This document shows positions 6,951 through 11,800 of a stretch of 11,800 bases of DNA, in pieces. Each line of letters begins with the position of its first letter. Position 1 is the first letter of the stretch. The stretch is from Candidatus Poseidoniales archaeon. GTDB taxonomy: Archaea; Thermoplasmatota; Poseidoniia; Poseidoniales; Poseidoniaceae. The position numbers were made by a program, and so were the translations under genes. The notes beneath the pieces were generated by a model. It did not search any database. It was not told the DNA's origin and was given only the letters and a program-made list of their open reading frames with translations. Location: NCBI GenBank assembly GCA_012959845.1, contig DUCL01000219.1, positions 1-11,800 on the forward strand, read 5' to 3'.

Positions 6951-9900
6951 AACATCATTGTATTGAAGTTCTATGCAATCAATGCACCCGAAGCGATAAA
7001 GCGGGGCAGGTTGGCCCTCAACTTGTGCAAAGCAGTAGTTCACTGAGGATGGCGTTGTGCTTAGTTGTGATATTCGTATTACAAAGCCTAAGCCCAATAC
7101 TTCACCCTACGGGTGAAAGCACAGAGGCATTTCAACTGGATGAGAATCAAACCGAGTGGGTTAGGTTTGACTTAGTAGACGGAGTTTATTCCGATGCAGT
7201 CGGTGAATATGATAACACATATTCTTTAGAAATAAGGCCGAGTATCGCATCATCACGGATTGGTGATTTTGACCAATACGGGTTCGCAGCATCTAGGCCA
7301 ATTCCAATGGAATTAATGCAAGCACGGCCAGACCTTGCCTTATTGATTGTAGATGATACAATTAGGATGGAACAAGCAAGACAGCAACTAAATGATATTC
7401 AAGGGTTGATGATTAGAGAATTTATTGCACCTTCCGGTTTAATCATTCAAGCCACTGCAAACTCAATACTACAAGCGAGTAGCATACAAGGCGTAGTAGC
7501 AACCCATCAAGTACCATTGGCGTTATTAATCGATGATGCCATATTGGATATCATGATGCTAACTGATGGAAATAGTGCCCTACAAGGACAAACAATGAGG
7601 CTTGAAGGATGGAGGGATGAATTCGGTCCAGTAGATTCAGTAGAAATAATCGATGAACAAGGATTTACTATTTCCCAGTCACTTGAAGAAGTTTCCAAAG
7701 TTGGGCTATCTGATATAATAAAATGGGATGAAGGGCGCTATCAAGGACAATTGAATAGTGAACAAATAGCAGAAATCATCCTGCAGCCTAGTGTTCGTTC
7801 CTTCCGTTTTAATCCGCAATTTTCTATTGATAATGATAATGCTCGAAGCCATATGAAGACAACAGTAATGAAGTCATACTTTACAACAGATTTAGATGGT
7901 TCAGGTCAGGTTGTTGCTGTTGCAGATTCAGGTTTGGATGATGACCATGGCGATTTCGGTACAAGATTGGTTAGCAGTAATGATGTGATCGGAGATGGTT
8001 CTACCGCGGACAAACATACTGGCCACGGAACGCACGTCGCATGTACAGTTCTAGGCGACGGCACCCAAGGTGGTTATGCCGGTGTAGCACCAGCGGCGGA
8101 ATTATATTTCCAAGCAATGGAGAATGATAATACTGGCAATTTCCAATCTCCTTCTCTAAATTATTTGATGAATTCAGCATATAGTGCTGGAGCGCGAACC
8201 CACACCAATTCATGGGGTTCAAAAGCAGCAAGTCAGCAAGGAAAATATGATTCCGAAGCAGAGGATGTTGACGATAGAGCAAATTATTACGACAAATATT
8301 ACAATGGTAGAGAGGGATTGACAATTCTATTTGCGGCTGGAAATGATGGGCCAGGGACTGGAACAGTATCACCACCTGCTACCGCAAAAAACATTCTTTC
8401 AGTCGGTAATCATCAAAATCGCTATTCAGGCGCACCTGACACTTTGATGAGCGGTTCAAGTCGTGGACCTACCGATGATGGTAGAATTAAACCGGATGTC
8501 ATAGCGCCAGGAGGATATGTTCGCTCATGTCGTGCGCAAGAAGCGACCGATACTTCAGGTTCAACTTGGTCAAATAATTGGTATCTTGAGTATACTGGTA
8601 CTTCTATGGCGACTCCAAATGCAGCAGGGGCTGCAGCGATGGTTAGGGAATACCTTGAGGAAATAGCCCAGCGACCAGCCCCGCAAGGTGCTTTGGTCAA
8701 GGCTTTGTTAGTCCTAGGAGCCCAAGATATAGGAACTAGAGATATTCCAAATGATGATGAAGGATGGGGGCGAATCAATCTAAGAGAAACCCTTGCCCCT
8801 CAAAGCGGTCAAGGAATTTGGGTTGATGATAGGTCAGTACTTTCAGGTTCTGGAAATTCTAAATCATATTCATTTAATCTAACACAAAATAATGGCAAAT
8901 TTAAGGTTGTATTAGCATGGTCGGATGAGAGAGGTTCATCATTTTCAAATAAAAAATTAGTCAACAATTTAGATTTGATTATCACTTCTCCTGATGGAAC
9001 AATCTACCAAGGAAATGATTTTGCTAACGGGCGCTCAACTACTGGGGGAAGTGCAGATGATACCAATAACATGGAAGTTGTTTTACTGGATAATGCGATG
9101 AGTGGTGTATGGACTGTAAGAGCAAAAAACACCTATCAAGGGGGCAGTTCTGCTCAGGCTTATTCAATTGCAGTAATGGGGCATGGTGTTAACGATTTGC
9201 GACCTGACCCAATGGTGATGGTCAATGATTTCTCAATGGATGTGAGCATTCCTCAAGTAGGCGATCCAGTCCATATTGAGACTAAAGTATTCAATGCAGG
9301 AAATATCAAAGCCGAGTCCTTCGATGTTGTATTTTCTGTTGATTCAACCGAGATTACCCGTAAGAATATCGATTTGGGAGCAGGTTCTACTAAGTCCATG
9401 TTTTGGACATGGACCCCAGCAACTGCTGGCCAATCAACACTTTCTTTCACGATAGACCCCGATGAAAACCTTGAAGAAATACTTGAAAATAATAATCAGC
9501 ACAATATCGTTGTAAATGTTACTGCACCAGGTGTGAAATTATCAAGTGAAACCCAAACAACAATACTTGATAATACTCAGTCATCTGCGACGTCATGGAA
9601 TGTTTCTCTGACCAATACAGCATTGATTGCGACCAATGCCTCATTGCTGGTTGATAGTTTGATTCATGTGGAAAGTAATGTGGCAATTGTATGGTATATT
9701 GGAACGACTCAATCAAACCACTCGCTTGCAGGACAAGAATCGGCAGAGATTACGGTGACATTAGTTCACCCAACGCCTCCAGACCCGGGTACATATCGAA
9801 TTAGCCTAATTGGAATAGATGTTGACAATGGAGTGAATTATCCATACACGCTGGATTTGGTAGTTCCAAGACTTTCCAAAGTCAATGTTGAATATGATTA

Positions 9901-11632
9901 TCAAATCGTTCCAGTGCATCCAGTCAATACAACAAGTATGGACATTAGATTCTTCAATATTGGTAACGACAATATAGGCTATGATCTATTCTTAGAAGCT
10001 CCTGCAGGTTGGCAAGCAGGATTTGATGACTTAGGTAGTGAGCCGGGTGCGATTTCAGGTTCAACCGGATTGATTGCACAAGATGGTCAGAAAAATATTG
10101 GAATTACCTTTACTCCACCACAGGTGATGACTGGAGCGGGTGCTGAGAGAATGGTGAAATTAACCGCAGTTTCACAAACAGAAAACCCAGTTTCCTATGT
10201 TTATAATATTCCAATTAAAGTAATGGAGATAAGAGAAATCGACATTGACTTACAGAATAACTTTGGCAAATTGAGACCAGATTCTAGCCTCAGTCTAATG
10301 TTTAGCATCCAGCACAGTGGAAATATTGATTTGGATTTGACGCCATCTATTGAATTACCAAGCGGTTGGCAATGGGTTTCTTCAACCGATGTAATTCAAT
10401 TGCCATGGGCAACGACTTCTAACATAATAGTGGTAGTGAATTCCCAAGGCTCAGGAAAATCAGGAGAAGTAAAATTCAATCTAGACAATGGTTCAGACAG
10501 ATATTCATGGACTGGTTATATTGAAGTTGAAATTTTGGCCCAACCAACTTTAGATTTCACAACACTTCAATTTGCTGATGGAACAACTTACGACCACCCA
10601 TTAGGTCCAGGTTCACATCCTAGTGGGGAGAGTCTTAATTTTACTTGGTTAGTAGGTAATAATGCAGATGTTGATTGGGAGCCTTCCGTTTCCCTATTAT
10701 TAGACCCAGGATTATTCGGAGAGTGCCAAAGCGTTGGAGTTGTAGGATATTTAGAATTTAAATTATTACAATGTTCAGTTCTTATTTCTGGAAATATGGC
10801 TCCAAATAGTGAACCGACTTTTACGGTGGTATTAGATGGAAACGGGGTAGAATATAACGAACAAGTTAGTTTGTATGTTGCATCGGTAGAATCTGCTATT
10901 TGGGATGTCAGTCGTAATGAGAAATTCAAAACCGGAATCACAGAAACCGTATCGGTTGATGTAACAAATTCTGGCAATGTCGCATGGTCGTATAAGATTA
11001 ATTCCAATGCATCAAACGATTGGTTTTCTGAAGTAATTGGTAATGATGTAATTTCTCTAGAGGCAGGGCAGTCAAAGATTATCAGAATCAATGTGAGGGC
11101 CGATAGACCGGGTGATGGAACTATTACATTACAATTTGAAGAATCTCATTTACTTTCAAACCCAAGTGTTTCATTTGATGTTTCAGCCGAAGGTGAACCT
11201 ACTGGGACCTCAAGCGAGTCTTTCATCAATAACGGAGTTGCAATGGTTCTCATCCTCGCATTATTATCATTAATTGGGGTGGTATTGTATCGAAATAATA
11301 AGATGATGCCCGAAAAAGAATTGCAACTAACACAAAACCTCACCTTATCTTTACCAACTAAAATTGTAGCACCAATAATCACACCTATTTCACAGCCATT
11401 CACGCCACCTGCGAATATTCAGCCAATTGCAACGCTTGAAGGTGAACAACAAAGTGATGCAGAATCAGTGGTTATGTGTTGGATGTGTAAGTCTCCTGTT
11501 TCAGAGGATGTTTTGGGATGCCCTTCTTGTGGTGCGAGGTATCACAGTGGCGCAATAGATGGTTGTGATATTTCGCAATTAGAGCACTGTATTAGTTGCC
11601 AAGCGCCTGCAAGTGATTTCATAAATGCATAA
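6947..11632 (+). CDS. Membrane-anchored subtilisin-like (S8, Kp43-like) serine protease with CARDB/Ig-like modules and cytoplasmic zinc finger
   Basis: Serine endopeptidase predicted to act outside the cell (residues numbered from TTG 6947). Hydrophobic signal core 36-48; two inhibitor-like propeptide segments about 120-195 and 205-300; S8 catalytic domain about 305-620 with Asp327 (VADSG), His363 (HGTHVA), oxyanion Asn466 (AAGND) and Ser553 (GTSMATP). A beta-barrel at about 625-745 resembles the one following the catalytic domain in Kp43-type subtilases. A CARDB-like domain (about 752-860) ends in the typical E-NNN-x-NIV-V pattern. Several Ig-like modules (about 860-1415) follow. The transmembrane helix is about 1427-1448, followed by RNNK, so the tail is inside. 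A Pro/Gln linker leads to Cys/His ligands at 1511-1551 (C4HC3). The start is uncertain. TTG 6947 overlaps the previous stop as TTGA but has no ribosome binding site and gives a 34-residue n-region with three cysteines. GTG 7025 gives a normal signal peptide, and ATG 7049 lacks a basic n-region. It probably processes surface proteins or digests external protein; all catalytic residues are present. Confidence 0.95.
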   Translation: MKHHCIEVLCNQCTRSDKAGQVGPQLVQSSSSLRMALCLVVIFVLQSLSPILHPTGESTEAFQLDENQTEWVRFDLVDGVYSDAVGEYDNTYSLEIRPSIASSRIGDFDQYGFAASRPIPMELMQARPDLALLIVDDTIRMEQARQQLNDIQGLMIREFIAPSGLIIQATANSILQASSIQGVVATHQVPLALLIDDAILDIMMLTDGNSALQGQTMRLEGWRDEFGPVDSVEIIDEQGFTISQSLEEVSKVGLSDIIKWDEGRYQGQLNSEQIAEIILQPSVRSFRFNPQFSIDNDNARSHMKTTVMKSYFTTDLDGSGQVVAVADSGLDDDHGDFGTRLVSSNDVIGDGSTADKHTGHGTHVACTVLGDGTQGGYAGVAPAAELYFQAMENDNTGNFQSPSLNYLMNSAYSAGARTHTNSWGSKAASQQGKYDSEAEDVDDRANYYDKYYNGREGLTILFAAGNDGPGTGTVSPPATAKNILSVGNHQNRYSGAPDTLMSGSSRGPTDDGRIKPDVIAPGGYVRSCRAQEATDTSGSTWSNNWYLEYTGTSMATPNAAGAAAMVREYLEEIAQRPAPQGALVKALLVLGAQDIGTRDIPNDDEGWGRINLRETLAPQSGQGIWVDDRSVLSGSGNSKSYSFNLTQNNGKFKVVLAWSDERGSSFSNKKLVNNLDLIITSPDGTIYQGNDFANGRSTTGGSADDTNNMEVVLLDNAMSGVWTVRAKNTYQGGSSAQAYSIAVMGHGVNDLRPDPMVMVNDFSMDVSIPQVGDPVHIETKVFNAGNIKAESFDVVFSVDSTEITRKNIDLGAGSTKSMFWTWTPATAGQSTLSFTIDPDENLEEILENNNQHNIVVNVTAPGVKLSSETQTTILDNTQSSATSWNVSLTNTALIATNASLLVDSLIHVESNVAIVWYIGTTQSNHSLAGQESAEITVTLVHPTPPDPGTYRISLIGIDVDNGVNYPYTLDLVVPRLSKVNVEYDYQIVPVHPVNTTSMDIRFFNIGNDNIGYDLFLEAPAGWQAGFDDLGSEPGAISGSTGLIAQDGQKNIGITFTPPQVMTGAGAERMVKLTAVSQTENPVSYVYNIPIKVMEIREIDIDLQNNFGKLRPDSSLSLMFSIQHSGNIDLDLTPSIELPSGWQWVSSTDVIQLPWATTSNIIVVVNSQGSGKSGEVKFNLDNGSDRYSWTGYIEVEILAQPTLDFTTLQFADGTTYDHPLGPGSHPSGESLNFTWLVGNNADVDWEPSVSLLLDPGLFGECQSVGVVGYLEFKLLQCSVLISGNMAPNSEPTFTVVLDGNGVEYNEQVSLYVASVESAIWDVSRNEKFKTGITETVSVDVTNSGNVAWSYKINSNASNDWFSEVIGNDVISLEAGQSKIIRINVRADRPGDGTITLQFEESHLLSNPSVSFDVSAEGEPTGTSSESFINNGVAMVLILALLSLIGVVLYRNNKMMPEKELQLTQNLTLSLPTKIVAPIITPISQPFTPPANIQPIATLEGEQQSDAESVVMCWMCKSPVSEDVLGCPSCGARYHSGAIDGCDISQLEHCISCQAPASDFINA
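11477..11599 (+). other. C4HC3 zinc-finger-like module at the cytoplasmic end of the subtilase
   Basis: Residues 1511-1551 of the protease carry C-x2-C-x10-C-x2-C-x4-H-x6-C-x7-C-x2-C, that is Cys1511, 1514, 1525, 1528, His1533, Cys1540, 1548 and 1551. These are eight possible ligands for two zinc ions, in the order seen in PHD and RING-variant fingers. The 'CPSCG-x-x-YH' centre also resembles fingers described as prokaryotic RING. The spacing between His and the next Cys is longer than usual. The minimum safe reading is a zinc ribbon (first four Cys) plus a second cysteine pair. It lies after the transmembrane helix, so it should be cytoplasmic. Confidence 0.7.
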
Positions 11633-11637
11633 TCTCC

Positions 11638-11673
11638 GAGAGTGAAAAATTGCCGCCAATTCTCATTTTATTA
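11638..11673 (+). terminator. Possible weak terminator and/or TATA-like element downstream of the subtilase
   Basis: A short hairpin (aattg at 11648-11652, loop ccgc, caatt at 11657-11661), with a weak outer gag/ctc pairing, follows the stop codon and is trailed by a T-rich run at 11666-11673. This could end the upstream transcript. The same T-rich block (ttttatta) could be the TATA-like element for the next gene, being about 23 bases before an in-frame ATG at 11693. Both readings are weak. Confidence 0.3.
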
Positions 11674-11709
11674 CACAACTGAGCATAGCCTTATGATAGT
11701 GATGGCTTG

Positions 11710-11732
11710 TGCGGGAGTCATGGACTCCCGTA
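11710..11732 (+). repeat. Perfect inverted repeat with a start codon as its three-base loop
   Basis: The arms cgggagtc (11712-11719) and gactcccg (11723-11730) are exact reverse complements. The loop is the three bases ATG (11720-11722), the likely start codon of the last gene. The stem can extend by a G-U pair (11711/11731) and a T-A pair (11710/11732). In RNA this would be a stable, GC-rich hairpin in an otherwise AT-rich region, holding the start codon in its tip. It may control translation, or be a DNA-level operator. Confidence 0.75.
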
Positions 11733-11800
11733 AATATCAGACAAGGAAGCAGTCAAAGGCTGCAATTTTCTTAATGGCTTTGCTATTATTTTCCATGCTT
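11720..11800 (+). CDS. N-terminus of another exported protein (3' partial)
   Basis: Twenty-seven codons run from ATG 11720 to the right edge. The peptide begins MDSRK, has a basic n-region (residues 4-13) and a hydrophobic core starting AAIFL, which is a clear Sec-type signal peptide or membrane anchor. It resembles the start of the giant protein at 1601 (MDERK ... AAIFL), suggesting a related exported protein. In-frame ATGs also lie upstream at 11702 and 11693, with no stop between. If the message is leaderless these could be used, adding 6 or 9 residues. Nothing can be said about the mature protein. Confidence 0.6.
   Translation, partial: MDSRKYQTRKQSKAAIFLMALLLFSML

Noticed and set aside
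10588..11091. Antisense frame of 167 codons inside the protease gene
   Set aside because: It overlaps well-formed Ig-like modules of the sense gene and shows no domain or start signal.

Overview
The window looks archaeal. Its style fits the marine Euryarchaeota often called Marine Group II (Poseidoniales) or a related Thermoplasmata lineage. The pointers are AT-rich DNA, very large surface proteins with immunoglobulin/PKD-like folds, acidic extracellular sequence, TTG start codons, a Shine-Dalgarno match (ggggtgat) to the archaeal 16S 3' end, and membrane proteins ending in cytoplasmic zinc fingers. The lineage is an inference; no rRNA or other marker gene is present.

All genes are on the + strand and all appear to be secreted or membrane proteins. 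(1) 2-1480: 3' part of a membrane protein with PKD-like ectodomains, one transmembrane helix, a cytoplasmic linker with five tandem EQQVV-type repeats, and a C-terminal zinc ribbon. (2) A 120-bp gap. (3) 1601-6265: a 1554-residue exported beta-rich protein of no family I recognise, with internal repeats and two calcium-loop-like segments. (4) 6270-6950: a small single-pass membrane protein starting at TTG, with its ribosome binding site built into the stop codon of gene 3. (5) 6947-11632: a very large subtilisin-like (S8) protease with an intact Asp/His/Asn/Ser set, a CARDB domain, more Ig-like modules, a transmembrane helix and a cytoplasmic C4HC3 zinc finger. It overlaps gene 4 by four bases if it starts at TTG 6947. 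(6) From about 11720: the first 27 codons of another exported protein, whose signal peptide resembles that of gene 3 and whose likely start codon forms the loop of a perfect 8-bp hairpin.

Genes 3-5 are packed like an operon and probably act together at the cell surface. My working hypothesis is that the giant protein is a surface or matrix component, the small protein is its membrane partner or anchor, and the protease is a surface enzyme that matures surface proteins or digests external protein and can pass a signal inward through its zinc finger. Gene 1 and gene 5 share the plan 'beta-sandwich ectodomain, one helix, low-complexity linker, cytoplasmic zinc finger', which suggests a common interior partner or sorting role. 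No RNA genes, insertion sequences, CRISPR arrays or integrase genes were seen.
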